Source: Chitinophagaceae bacterium
GTDB taxonomy: Bacteria; Bacteroidota; Bacteroidia; Chitinophagales; Chitinophagaceae
DNA length: 41,740 nucleotides
Assembly: GCA_020847395.1 (NCBI GenBank)
Contig: JADLCD010000125.1
Span: 1 to 41,740 of the forward strand
Reading direction: 5' to 3'
Positions 16,617 to 24,964 of the stretch are shown one piece after another. How positions within the stretch are numbered: the stretch's first letter is position 1; every line of letters starts with the position of its first letter. Position numbers and translations under genes: made by a program. The notes under the pieces are model-generated. The model was not told the origin of the DNA. It did not search any database and saw only the letters and a list, made by a program, of their open reading frames with translations.

Positions 16617-17693
16617 TTATTTTTTCCACGCCTTTCGTAAAAATCTCAACCAGTTGCCGTGGAAAATATTTTCAATATCGGTTTGTGCATAACCACGTTT
16701 GGCAAGCAATCCTTTTAATTGCTGAATATCCGCGATGGTATCTATATCGCAGGGCGATTGTTCCAATCCATACATGCCATCAAGATCGCTGCCAATGGCA
16801 ATATGATTGCTGTTGCCTGCAATCTGGCAGATATGGTCGTAATGATCAATCAATGTATTCAGCGAAATGTTTTCTTCTTTAGGATTATGTTTGCCACGTA
16901 CCCAGCCGGGCATCAGCATCCATGTATCGAGCACGCCGCCAATTACGGCATCGCGTTCAACTAATATTTTTATCTGTTCATCCGTAAGCTGGCGCTGGTG
17001 CGGAACCAATGCCCTGCAGTTGTGGTGACTTGCCCATATATGCCCTTTAAATAAATCAACAGCCTGTGTAAAAGCTTCATCGGTGAGGTGCGTAATATCA
17101 AGAATGATATTCAACTCGTCCATTTTTTTTAGTAAATCAATACCGGCATGTGTGAGCGGCCCCTGCATACCTGTGCCTGGCGAATATCTTCCCGGCCCGT
17201 AATGCGCAGGACCAAGTGCGCGCAGACCATTTTGCCATGCTTTTTCAAGATAGGAGAGATGCACAAGTGAATCCGCGCCTTCGAGACTAAGAATAAAACC
17301 AACAGGTTTATTTTCATCAGGCAATATGTTGTTATTCCAGAGTTGAATATGATGTTCGAGTTCATCTATATTGGTTATCTGTATCATTTCACCCTCTGCT
17401 TCCATAGCTTTATACCAGGCAAGTTGGCCCTGCGTTTGCGCCCATGCCTGCTCGGGTGAATGCCAGCCGGGCAATGTACTATCTTCCGCTACAAATCTTG
17501 CTATCTGCGTTGCCACTACAAGCCCTATTTTTCCTTTTCGTAATTCGGGTAGTGATACAGTTCCTTTGCCACGATCTGGTTTATCTGTAAGGCCTTTTTC
17601 TCTTGCTCTTATAGCTGCTGTAGTTTTTTTAAGATCCCTGTTCCATTCAAGGGCATTCATTGAAAGATCAAGATGCGCGTCAATGATCAACAT
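16617..17693 (-). CDS. Peptidase M19, membrane dipeptidase family
   Basis: A 358-residue protein of the renal dipeptidase family, which hydrolyses dipeptides including those with a D-residue at the C-terminal side. Metal-binding features: His7-Leu-Asp9 in IIDAHLDLS, then the ASHHNCRAL block and GSDLDGMYGLE near residue 297. The start MLIIDAHLDLS has no signal peptide, so this member is cytoplasmic. It starts one base after the stop of the hydroxyacyl-CoA dehydrogenase-like gene, which implies coupled translation. The usual bridging residues are present, so I expect an active enzyme. Confidence 0.9.
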   Translation of the reverse strand: MLIIDAHLDLSMNALEWNRDLKKTTAAIRAREKGLTDKPDRGKGTVSLPELRKGKIGLVVATQIARFVAEDSTLPGWHSPEQAWAQTQGQLAWYKAMEAEGEMIQITNIDELEHHIQLWNNNILPDENKPVGFILSLEGADSLVHLSYLEKAWQNGLRALGPAHYGPGRYSPGTGMQGPLTHAGIDLLKKMDELNIILDITHLTDEAFTQAVDLFKGHIWASHHNCRALVPHQRQLTDEQIKILVERDAVIGGVLDTWMLMPGWVRGKHNPKEENISLNTLIDHYDHICQIAGNSNHIAIGSDLDGMYGLEQSPCDIDTIADIQQLKGLLAKRGYAQTDIENIFHGNWLRFLRKAWKK

Positions 17694-17694
17694 A

Positions 17695-18705
17695 TTATTT
17701 TGTTTGCTTTTTCTTTTGTGCTTTTTTTCTTGCTGCTAATTTTTTCTTCACTATATCTTCGGGGTATTTAAGTGCAAGCGCTCTTATTTCGTAGCTGAAA
17801 TTGGTAAATGTTTCTTCCCACAGCCTGGCTTCCTCCTGTGTATACTTGTGAAAACCTTTTGCATTTGCAACGCCTTTTCCTCCTTGTTTTACTATATCAT
17901 CAATGAGTTTGGGAACTGCTATATCATTATTTAGTGTAGGAAATAAATCTTTCATTACAGTGTGATAAGCAGGCACGCCGGTAATATCCATCCAACGGAA
18001 TACACCCACTAACGTCATCCAGTAACCGGCGTTATTCCTGCAGGCGCGGTCAACATCTTCAACCGTTGCATAGCCATTTTCTACAAGCGATATGGCTTCT
18101 CGGTAAGCAGCATACATTACCCTGTTGGTAATAAAGCCGCGTATATCTTTTCGTACAAGTGTTGGCTCTTTGCCCCAGTTGTGGGAGAGCTTGTATAAAT
18201 ATTCTCCCTTCTTAATATCACTTTTGTTACCGCAGATAATCTCCAGGAAACGGGTGGTGTGTGATGGTTCTGCCCAGTGTAATCCAAAAAATCTTTCAGG
18301 CCTGGTAGTTTGCTCCTGTAATAAACTGATAGGGATAGCAGAAGTATTGCTCGTCATTAACGCATTGGGCGCTATAATATCCTCAATTTTTTTGTATACT
18401 GATTTTTTTATGTCGATGTTCTCGATAGTACACTCAATTACCAGTCCGCAGGTTTTTAACTCATTATAATCTTCGGTAATGCTGAGGTTTTTGAGATAGT
18501 ATTCCGGTAGTTTTTTAACCAGCTTTTCTTTAAATGATCTTTTAAGATGCGCCGTGATACGCTTTTTTGCAAGCAGTAAGTCTGCCGGTATTGGTGCAAC
18601 TGCTATAACCTTATGGCCCGCAATAAGTAAGCAGGTAGTTATGCTGCAACCCATGAGTCCTAAGCCAACAACGCCAATGTTGATAGTAGTAATTTTTTTT
18701 GTCAC
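17695..18705 (-). CDS. 3-hydroxyacyl-CoA dehydrogenase-like NAD-binding protein
   Basis: A 336-residue protein with the NAD-binding GLGLMG loop at residues 14-19, the SNTSAIPIS segment near 120, and a C-terminal HCDH domain ending NAKGFHKYTQEEA. The family oxidises 3-hydroxyacyl-CoA or 3-hydroxybutyryl-CoA. The catalytic His block, normally LHFFNP, reads LHWAEPSHTTRFLEII here, so the CoA substrate might differ or might not be a CoA ester. The start is GTG at 18705 (MTKKITTINIGVVG). A long basic tail (KKKLAARKKAQKKK) is present at the end. The gene stop is one base from the M19 dipeptidase start, so the pair is one operon. Confidence 0.82.
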   Translation of the reverse strand: MTKKITTINIGVVGLGLMGCSITTCLLIAGHKVIAVAPIPADLLLAKKRITAHLKRSFKEKLVKKLPEYYLKNLSITEDYNELKTCGLVIECTIENIDIKKSVYKKIEDIIAPNALMTSNTSAIPISLLQEQTTRPERFFGLHWAEPSHTTRFLEIICGNKSDIKKGEYLYKLSHNWGKEPTLVRKDIRGFITNRVMYAAYREAISLVENGYATVEDVDRACRNNAGYWMTLVGVFRWMDITGVPAYHTVMKDLFPTLNNDIAVPKLIDDIVKQGGKGVANAKGFHKYTQEEARLWEETFTNFSYEIRALALKYPEDIVKKKLAARKKAQKKKQTK

Positions 18706-18743
18706 TTATTAATTTTGTATACTGCAATATACGAAAAGGTATG

Positions 18744-18785
18744 AGCTATCAGTTTTGAGCAGCTGATAACTCAAAGCTGATAGCT
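18744..18785. repeat. Near-perfect 16-base inverted repeat
   Basis: AGCTATCAGTTTTGAG (18744-18759) pairs with CTCAAAGCTGATAGCT (18770-18785) with one G-U pair and a 10-base loop that itself repeats AGCTGATAA. It lies between the desaturase stop and the dehydrogenase start on the same strand. A T-rich tail is weak, so a terminator role is uncertain. Confidence 0.55.
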
Positions 18786-18797
18786 GGCAACTATCTT

Positions 18798-19898
18798 TCA
18801 CATATCTTCTTCCCAAATATTAAAATCAACACTGTTTTTTTTTAGCAGCAGGAAATGCATTTTAAGAGATTTGCCTAAAGAATAACTCCTGTAAGGAAGA
18901 TTATTTTTTCCCGACAAATGTTTCAGCTTTTCTGTTATCTGCGGATAAAAGATATGATGAATATTAGGAAATAAATGATGAACAATATGATAATTAAAAT
19001 TACCTAAAACAAAACGGGTAAACCAGTTTTCTCCATGCACATCATTGGTGGTTTTAAGCATATGCATAAGCCAGCCGTAAGGAAGTTTTTTTTCTTTATC
19101 CGGCCTGGGAAAATCAGCGCTTGTATTAGCATGAGGCGGCAATAATACTATGAGTGCGCTGATGCTGGCAGTGAAAAGCATAATTATAAAAGCCAGTAAT
19201 ACCTTTTTCCAGGCAATATGAAATATAAATATTGGCAGGAGGATTATGTAGGTAAAAAATAAACCTTTAAAAAAAAATAGTTTAATGTATTCGATAAAAG
19301 GGATATGAATTCTTTTATGAACAATCCGTTGTTTATTAAAAAAGTCTGTAAAATCTCTTACCAGCAGCCAGTTAAATAAAAATAGCGGATAGATGAATGG
19401 CAGGTATATATGCTGATATTTATGCAATTTGGCAAACGGTGCCTGCGGAACAATTTTTACCAATGTACTTTGGTCAATATCTGTATCCCATCCGTTTACA
19501 TTGGGGTAATTATGATGAAATAATATATGTCTTGTTTTCCAGATAAAGCTATTTGCCCCCATGATATCAAACATATATACATACAGTTCATTAAAGCGCC
19601 GGTTTTTAAAAATAGTATTGTGTGCAGCATCGTGCACAACATTCAGATAGTTTAATACCAAAAGTAATCCCATAGCGAAATACCCGGAAAATAAGGCAAC
19701 CGGAATTGTTACTCCATAAATCATGGCGCTTACCCAGCAGGCAAAATATAGCACAGGAAATAAAAAAGCTTTAAGTATGATCTCACTTTTGTATCTGAAC
19801 GGAGCAGTTTTTACGATTTCACTTGCTTCGGTTCGTAAGAGAGTAAAAAATTGATCCTGTGCATCCTTATTGTATAAAAGTTTTTGTTCCTTTTTCAT
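18798..19898 (-). CDS. Membrane fatty-acid desaturase
   Basis: A 366-residue di-iron desaturase of the linoleoyl/acyl desaturase type. The three His boxes are His89-x3-His93 (VVHDAAHNTIF), His124 to His129 (RHILFHHNYPNVNGWD) and His304-x2-His307-His308 (NYHIVHHLFPNIHH). Two pairs of hydrophobic segments flank the boxes, placing it in the inner membrane. It introduces a double bond in fatty acyl chains; regiospecificity cannot be read. Longer starts exist up to 19922, but GGAGG at 19904-19908 lies five bases before the ATG at 19898, and such a strong Shine-Dalgarno is unusual here. The gene is preceded by the FAD oxidoreductase gene on the same strand, about 110 bases away. Confidence 0.92.
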   Translation of the reverse strand: MKKEQKLLYNKDAQDQFFTLLRTEASEIVKTAPFRYKSEIILKAFLFPVLYFACWVSAMIYGVTIPVALFSGYFAMGLLLVLNYLNVVHDAAHNTIFKNRRFNELYVYMFDIMGANSFIWKTRHILFHHNYPNVNGWDTDIDQSTLVKIVPQAPFAKLHKYQHIYLPFIYPLFLFNWLLVRDFTDFFNKQRIVHKRIHIPFIEYIKLFFFKGLFFTYIILLPIFIFHIAWKKVLLAFIIMLFTASISALIVLLPPHANTSADFPRPDKEKKLPYGWLMHMLKTTNDVHGENWFTRFVLGNFNYHIVHHLFPNIHHIFYPQITEKLKHLSGKNNLPYRSYSLGKSLKMHFLLLKKNSVDFNIWEEDM

Positions 19899-19903
19899 AA
19901 TAA

Positions 19904-19908
19904 CCTCC
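19904..19908 (-). promoter_or_regulatory. Strong Shine-Dalgarno of the desaturase gene
   Basis: Reads GGAGG on the minus strand, five bases before ATG at 19898. Most genes in the window show no such site, so it fixes the start. Confidence 0.6.
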
Positions 19909-20009
19909 ATGTAAATCAGCATAGCAGCTTGATTTTAAATACAGGTAAAGGATGGGATCTGAAAAAATAAAAAATGATAAAAAAAATTGCATATAAAAAT
20001 TATTTTTTA

Positions 20010-21209
20010 TTACCTGTTGAATGAAAAAAGTTTTTCATGATCATTGTTTTTCCCTGTAAGCATATCACGGATTATTTGCGCTGCAATTACGCTGAACGTA
20101 ATACCATTACCACCAAAGCCTAATGCGAAATAGGTATGCGGCCGTTGTGGAATGGTACCAATATATGGCAAGCCATCTTTGGTAGATGCAAAATATCCTG
20201 CCCATTTAAAGTCGGGCTTAAATGCTATGTGCGGAAATAATTTGTTGAACGTTTCTTTTAATAAGCGGGTTTTTAATGACAATGCCTTATCTCTGGCGGA
20301 AGGTTGTTTATTATCATCCTCTCCTCCAAGAATGACCCTGTTATCGCCGGTTACCCGGCAATAAATATAAGGAGTAGCGGTTTCCCATATCAGCGCATTT
20401 TTATACCAGAGATCATTTCGGTTTAAAGGTTCGCTTATGGTTGCATAAGTAGTTTTTAGTTCCTGCACTTTGCGGGGAATATATTTTTGTGATTCATAGC
20501 CGCAGGCAATTACAATATACCGGCTTCGTATGGTTTTTTTATCTGCGGTGAGCAACGTAACGCCTCTTGGCGCATAGCTGATCTTTTCAATTTGTGTATG
20601 ATCGTAAACCCGTGTTCCTTTGCGCATGCTCTGTACTATCAGCGCGTGAGTAAACGCATATGGATCAACCTGCGCGGCGCGGGTTGAAAATATGGCGCCG
20701 CCTTTTTCAATGCCAAATGTTTTGCGCAACACCTTTTCATCAAACCATTCTGTTTTAATGCCGATTTTTTTCCGTAAGGCAATTTCCTTTTGCATGCCGG
20801 GTACATCTTTTTTAAAAGATGCAAACTGGAGACTTGGTCTCATCTTAAATTCAATATCTGTATTAAGCTTAGATGCAATGTCTTTAATATTCAGTATAGA
20901 TTGATAGCTTACTTTATAACTTTCATTGGCGGTTTGCTCATCGGTGAGTTGCATGAGTTTGTGCAATGGCACATCAATTTCATATTGCAGCATAGCTGTG
21001 CTTGCTGCTGTGCTGCCCATACCTATATGACGTTTATCAACAACAACAGTTTCAAAACCTGCATTACATAAATGCCAGGCAACAAGCGCACCGGTAATGC
21101 CGCCGCCTATAACAACCGCATCAGTGTGAATATTTTCTGTAAGAGATGGATAGCTTTTTATAATGCCATGTTTTAACATCCAATAAGGATATGCTGATCT
21201 TAAATCCAT
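20010..21209 (-). CDS. FAD-dependent oxidoreductase, DAO (D-amino acid oxidase-like) family
   Basis: A 399-residue flavoprotein. The FAD-binding dinucleotide fold is at residues 31-50, with Gly-rich GGGITG at 35-40 followed by the ribose-binding Asp in VVVDKRHIGMGSTAAST. The GYESQKYIP block and the C-terminal LGFGGNGITFS block are typical of the DAO/glycine oxidase family. It oxidises the C-N bond of an amine or amino acid, but the substrate is not known. It has no Rieske domain, unlike some longer relatives that share the same N-terminal half. No signal peptide is seen, so it is cytoplasmic. It may be cotranscribed with the desaturase that follows. Confidence 0.88.
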   Translation of the reverse strand: MDLRSAYPYWMLKHGIIKSYPSLTENIHTDAVVIGGGITGALVAWHLCNAGFETVVVDKRHIGMGSTAASTAMLQYEIDVPLHKLMQLTDEQTANESYKVSYQSILNIKDIASKLNTDIEFKMRPSLQFASFKKDVPGMQKEIALRKKIGIKTEWFDEKVLRKTFGIEKGGAIFSTRAAQVDPYAFTHALIVQSMRKGTRVYDHTQIEKISYAPRGVTLLTADKKTIRSRYIVIACGYESQKYIPRKVQELKTTYATISEPLNRNDLWYKNALIWETATPYIYCRVTGDNRVILGGEDDNKQPSARDKALSLKTRLLKETFNKLFPHIAFKPDFKWAGYFASTKDGLPYIGTIPQRPHTYFALGFGGNGITFSVIAAQIIRDMLTGKNNDHEKLFSFNR

Positions 21210-21258
21210 ATTACCGGCTTATGTACAACATTGTATTATATAATTTCATGCCGGGATT

Positions 21259-21312
21259 TAGTAGTAAGAGGTAAGTGGTAAGTGGATAGGCAATAGTGAA
21301 TAGTGAATCAAT
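21259..21312. repeat. Short degenerate repeat upstream of the FAD oxidoreductase gene
   Basis: AGTAGTAAGAGGTAAGTGG is followed by a further GGTAAGTGG-like unit and by AATAGTGAATAGTGAATC. A related run of AGTAAGTAGTAAGTGG words lies at 31345-31376. The gap 21210-21437 holds no gene; it also has CCTGCCGCAGG, a small palindrome, near 21370. Confidence 0.5.
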
Positions 21313-21437
21313 ACCTTTTCCTTAAGCCATGATGGAGGCATTATAGTGTGTAGCGCCTTAACGCCTGCCGCAGGTACGCAAGGTGATAGCAGTGTAAAAT
21401 TAATTGATATATTTATTTTGCTATTGAGGCAAAAAGT

Positions 21438-22175
21438 CTACAATACTTCAGCAAGTTTTTTCAATTCCTCCACCATCTTTTTTACTTCTTCAATATTGAG
21501 CGCTGTTGATTCAAGTGATTCGTTCATACCGGCGTTAATATATTCCATGGCAGAAGGTATATTTATCCTGGCAGACGAATGAAATTCAAAAGCCTGCGTT
21601 TGTTTGGCAAGATTGAAAATATTATCAGCTCTTACGCCGGAACCTGGCATAATGCTGATCCTGTCGTTGCTTTGTCTTACAAGTTCAGCCAGGGTATCTA
21701 CAGCTTCAATGGCAACAGGCTTGAGCCCGCTGGTTAAAATGCGCTCACAACCGCAGGCAATAACAGCTTCCAGTGCTTCAAACGGATTGGCAACGCGATC
21801 AAATGCACGGTGAAAAGTTACGCCGAGCGGATACGCTGCTTCTACCAGTTGCGCTGTCCTTTTTTTATCTACACTGCCGTCCTTGAGTAAAGAACCAACC
21901 ACTACACCATCGCATTGCAATTCTTTGCATAGTAAAATATCTCTCTTCATTATTTCAAATTCTTCATCACTATATAAAAAATCACCGCCACGTGGGCGAA
22001 TAATCGGGTAGAGTTGTAGGCTTGTTTTTTCTCTCGCAGTTTTAATCATGCCGTAAGAAGCTGTGGTTCCGCCTTCATTCGGGTTATCACATAATTCAAT
22101 CCGGTATGCCCCCGAATTTGCCGCTGCTATTACAGATTGTATATTGAATGCAATTACTTCAAGATTGTATTTCAT
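21438..22175 (-). CDS. cutC: CutC family protein
   Basis: A 245-residue TIM-barrel protein of the CutC family. Typical text: LEVIAFNIQSVIAAANSGAYRIELCDN at the start, GGTTASYGMI near residue 30, IIRPRGGDFLYSDEEFEIM near 57, GVVVGSLLKDG, and FHRAFDRVANPFEALE. CutC was linked to copper tolerance in E. coli, but that role is disputed and the enzymatic activity is not settled. It is cytoplasmic and has normal length. It stands alone, with repeat-bearing gaps on both sides. Confidence 0.92.
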   Translation of the reverse strand: MKYNLEVIAFNIQSVIAAANSGAYRIELCDNPNEGGTTASYGMIKTAREKTSLQLYPIIRPRGGDFLYSDEEFEIMKRDILLCKELQCDGVVVGSLLKDGSVDKKRTAQLVEAAYPLGVTFHRAFDRVANPFEALEAVIACGCERILTSGLKPVAIEAVDTLAELVRQSNDRISIMPGSGVRADNIFNLAKQTQAFEFHSSARINIPSAMEYINAGMNESLESTALNIEEVKKMVEELKKLAEVL

Positions 22176-22398
22176 GCAGCTAAATTAATTGATCTGCAAT
22201 TTTTATACAAACGGGTAACCGCTATGTGGCTGGAGGCATGTTGCAGTTTTTTGAATAGCTGACCGCTGACTGCTGAAAGTTAATCGACCATTACCATCAT
22301 AAATTCAAACGATTGCATAATTTACTTTTTGCAGTATTGATGTAAATGCAGATATTAGTAAATAATTAATTTTCAACATTCTTTAATTTATTATTGCT

Positions 22399-23808
22399 AT
22401 GCCGGGAAGAAGAAGTTTCATCCGTAATGTTACATTGGGAACAGGTGCGCTTGTTTCAAATATTTCGCTTACATCTGAAGCATCAACCAATAATCACAAC
22501 CTGCTTGCAGGCTTTAATATGAGTGGTTATGCTGCACCTAAAATTGATAAAGTACGAATTGGTTTTGTTGGATTGGGCAACAGGGGGCCCGGCGCAGTAA
22601 CAAGAATATCATTTATTGATGGTGTTGAAATAAAAGCACTATGCGATAAGAGACCAGAGCGCATTGAGGTTGGGCAAAAAATTCTTACAGATAAGGGCTT
22701 GCCTAAAGCAAAAGAGTATACAGGTGAAGAAGGGTGGAAAGCCATGTGCGAAAGCAATGAGCTTGACCTGATATACATATGTACTCCCTGGTCATTACAT
22801 ACGCCAATGGCTGTGTACGCCATGAAGCATGGAAAGCATGCTGCTTCTGAGGTGCCCATTGCCATTACGCTTGATGAATGCTGGCAACTGGTAGAAACAT
22901 CTGAAAGCACGAAAAAGCATTGCATGATGCTTGAAAACTGCTGTTATGATTTCTTTGAACTGCTTACACTTAACATGGCCCGCAATGGCATGTTTGGTGA
23001 GTTGATACATGCTGAAGGCGCTTACCTTCACGACCTGCTTGAATCGAATTTTAAAAAAGGTGGTTACTCAGACATGTGGAGGCTTCGGGAAAATGCCTCA
23101 CGTAACGGTAATCTATACCCTACACATGGCTTGGGGCCAATTGCTCAATGCCTTGATATTAACCGGGGCGATAAAATGGATCACCTTGTTGCCATGTCTT
23201 CTGCTGATTTTATGATGGGAGAAACAGCGAAACAAAAAGCAAAAGAAGACCCGGCATTTTATAATGAATTTGTTGGTAAACCCTACAGGGGAAATATGAA
23301 CACAACAATAATCAAAACAAATAAGGGCAAAACCATTATGCTTCAGCATGATGTAACATCACCCCGGCCTTACTCCCGCATTCATTTATTAAGCGGTACA
23401 AAAGGTATTGCCTGTAAATATCCTGAACCCGCACGAATAGCGTTTGGTCATGAATGGATAAAACCTGAAGAACTGGAAGCATTATATACAAAGTATACAC
23501 CACCCATTGCCAAAAAAGTAGGAGAAATTGCAAAGCAAATAGGCGGGCATGGCGGCATGGATTTTATGATAGACTGGCGGCTGATCGATTGCCTGCGTAA
23601 TGGATTACCGCTCGATCAGGATGTTTATGATGGCGCCTTATGGAGCTCAATTGCCCCATTAAGCGGGGCTTCTGTTGCCAAAAAATCATCAACTGTTGAT
23701 GTGCCTGATTTTACAAGAGGCAACTGGAAAACAAATAAACCTGTAAACCTCACGCTTGATGGCGGCGGCACCACAAATGTTCGTGCGGTTGCAGCAAAGC
23801 AGGAATAA
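22399..23808 (+). CDS. GH109-like Gfo/Idh/MocA protein (alpha-N-acetylgalactosaminidase type)
   Basis: A 469-residue NAD-dependent protein. A twin-arginine signal begins at GRRSFIRNVTLGTGAL, so it is probably exported folded with its cofactor. The NAD-binding loop Gly58-Leu-Gly60-Asn-Arg-Gly63 follows at FVGLGNRG. The later text, with EVPIAITLDECWQLVETSE, KHCMMLENCCYDFFEL, LIHAEGAYLHDLLE and NGNLYPTHGLGPIAQ, is what I recall of the GH109 branch. Those enzymes cleave alpha-N-acetylgalactosamine by an oxidation-elimination mechanism with tightly bound NAD. It could instead be an oxidoreductase of another sugar. It has a good terminator at 23842-23869. The SRPBCC gene behind is convergent. Confidence 0.86.
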   Translation: MPGRRSFIRNVTLGTGALVSNISLTSEASTNNHNLLAGFNMSGYAAPKIDKVRIGFVGLGNRGPGAVTRISFIDGVEIKALCDKRPERIEVGQKILTDKGLPKAKEYTGEEGWKAMCESNELDLIYICTPWSLHTPMAVYAMKHGKHAASEVPIAITLDECWQLVETSESTKKHCMMLENCCYDFFELLTLNMARNGMFGELIHAEGAYLHDLLESNFKKGGYSDMWRLRENASRNGNLYPTHGLGPIAQCLDINRGDKMDHLVAMSSADFMMGETAKQKAKEDPAFYNEFVGKPYRGNMNTTIIKTNKGKTIMLQHDVTSPRPYSRIHLLSGTKGIACKYPEPARIAFGHEWIKPEELEALYTKYTPPIAKKVGEIAKQIGGHGGMDFMIDWRLIDCLRNGLPLDQDVYDGALWSSIAPLSGASVAKKSSTVDVPDFTRGNWKTNKPVNLTLDGGGTTNVRAVAAKQE

Positions 23809-23841
23809 TATTACATGTCCTTGATGATAAACCACCCGTTA

Positions 23842-23869
23842 AAAAATGGCGCTTCATAAGCGCCTTTTT
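23842..23869 (+). terminator. Intrinsic terminator after GH109-like gene
   Basis: Stem GGCGCTT (23848-23854), loop CAT, stem AAGCGCC (23858-23864), then a run of five T and more T after it. The A-run in front makes it work in both directions. Confidence 0.8.
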
Positions 23870-23985
23870 ACTTTTTTAGAAGAGGGGAGAGGTGAAACGA
23901 TAAAAGTGAAATGGAAAAGCGGACAATGAAGACGTTAGTGATTTTCTATGATCCTGCTTTTCACAGCTATCATTCATCTTCCTTT

Positions 23986-24525
23986 TTATTCTTCTGCTAA
24001 TTTTTTCAACCTGTTTAAACCTGTGGTATACTTTTCGCCCATCATTTTATCCATATTCATAAATAACAGCATCGTATTCATAGGATATGAATACCTGGTA
24101 TCAAATCCCCACGTAACTTTTGTACTATTATTACCTGCATCATCAAGCAGGATAAAGATTTCGGCTTCGCCATCAAATGGTTCAATAAAATGAACATGAG
24201 AATTTACGCGTGACATTGGCTCCAGCCTGGTAAGCGTTTGTTCTCCTTTGCCAACTTCTTTATTGCCTTTCCATTTATATATTGATCCTTCAGTGCCATC
24301 CTGCCCTTCGTAGCTCAACTGTATATTGGGATCACCATCTTTCCAGGGGCTCCATTTATCCTGCCCGTGAAAATTATTTACCAGGCCCCATACTTTTTCT
24401 TTCGGCGCGTTAATAGTTATATCTGTTTGGTAATGGTAAGATTTTGACACAAACAATCCGGCGATTAAAACAAATGCGATAATAAGCAGCAGCAAAACGC
24501 CAACAATTTTTAAAACTTTTTTCAT
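23986..24525 (-). CDS. Membrane-anchored SRPBCC (polyketide cyclase-like) protein
   Basis: A 179-residue protein with one N-terminal hydrophobic segment at about residues 5-27, then a SRPBCC domain. Typical text: TDITINAPKEKVWGLVNNFHGQDKWSPW near residues 36-60 and the late helix MMGEKYTTGLNRLKKLAEE. The domain should face the periplasm, anchored in the inner membrane. Its ligand is unknown. It differs from the cytoplasmic SRPBCC protein at 10207-10674, which is of the AHSA1 type. The gene is convergent to the GH109-like gene and is followed by a 439-base gap with a MITE-like element. Confidence 0.82.
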   Translation of the reverse strand: MKKVLKIVGVLLLLIIAFVLIAGLFVSKSYHYQTDITINAPKEKVWGLVNNFHGQDKWSPWKDGDPNIQLSYEGQDGTEGSIYKWKGNKEVGKGEQTLTRLEPMSRVNSHVHFIEPFDGEAEIFILLDDAGNNSTKVTWGFDTRYSYPMNTMLLFMNMDKMMGEKYTTGLNRLKKLAEE

Positions 24526-24679
24526 AACAGTAGTTTTATTTAGTCAGGGTGATTGTGTTTTATTTATACAAATATTTAAATTAGTTAAAAATGGGGAATA
24601 AGGCTTAATAAGCTGTTGAGGGCAACAAACAGGTTGTTTTAAACGATCAGCTAATAAATATAACAATTAAAATTATCAT

Positions 24680-24805
24680 CCTGCGTGGGTGTATTTCAAA
24701 TTTTCGCATCTTGTAAACATTCCGGTCTGTGAGATACCGACCGGTAGCGACCACTACAGGCGGGTGTCTCACCCGCCTGCGAAAATTGAAATACACCCGC
24801 CTGCG
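24680..24805. mobile_element. MITE-like palindromic element without coding capacity
   Basis: Terminal arms at 24687-24708 and 24778-24798 are inverted copies of each other, differing by one base insertion; the inner part TTTCGCA is shared and the outer end is GGGTGTATT. Inside are two further stems: CCGGTC/GACCGG (24722-24727 with 24739-24744) and a perfect GGCGGGTG/CACCCGCC (24759-24777) around TCT. CCTGCG flanks both ends (24680-24685 and 24800-24805) and could be a target duplication. No reading frame is present. The element sits in the gap 24526-24964 upstream of the MFS gene; the rest of that gap is AT-rich and shows no gene. Confidence 0.5.
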
Positions 24806-24964
24806 CTGTCCTGCCCTGTAATATTTTAAAACAATGAAAATAACGTCAGATACAGTATCCTGAATAAAATTTTTACTCTCCGTAAATCATGCGTGGATAT
24901 TTTCACTATATTTCCACAATGTTTTATAAAGAACCAATTCTTTTAATCATCTAAACTAATATTA

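Noticed and set aside
23948-24193. Plus-strand frame of 81 codons
   Set aside because: It is the antisense shadow of the membrane-anchored SRPBCC gene.
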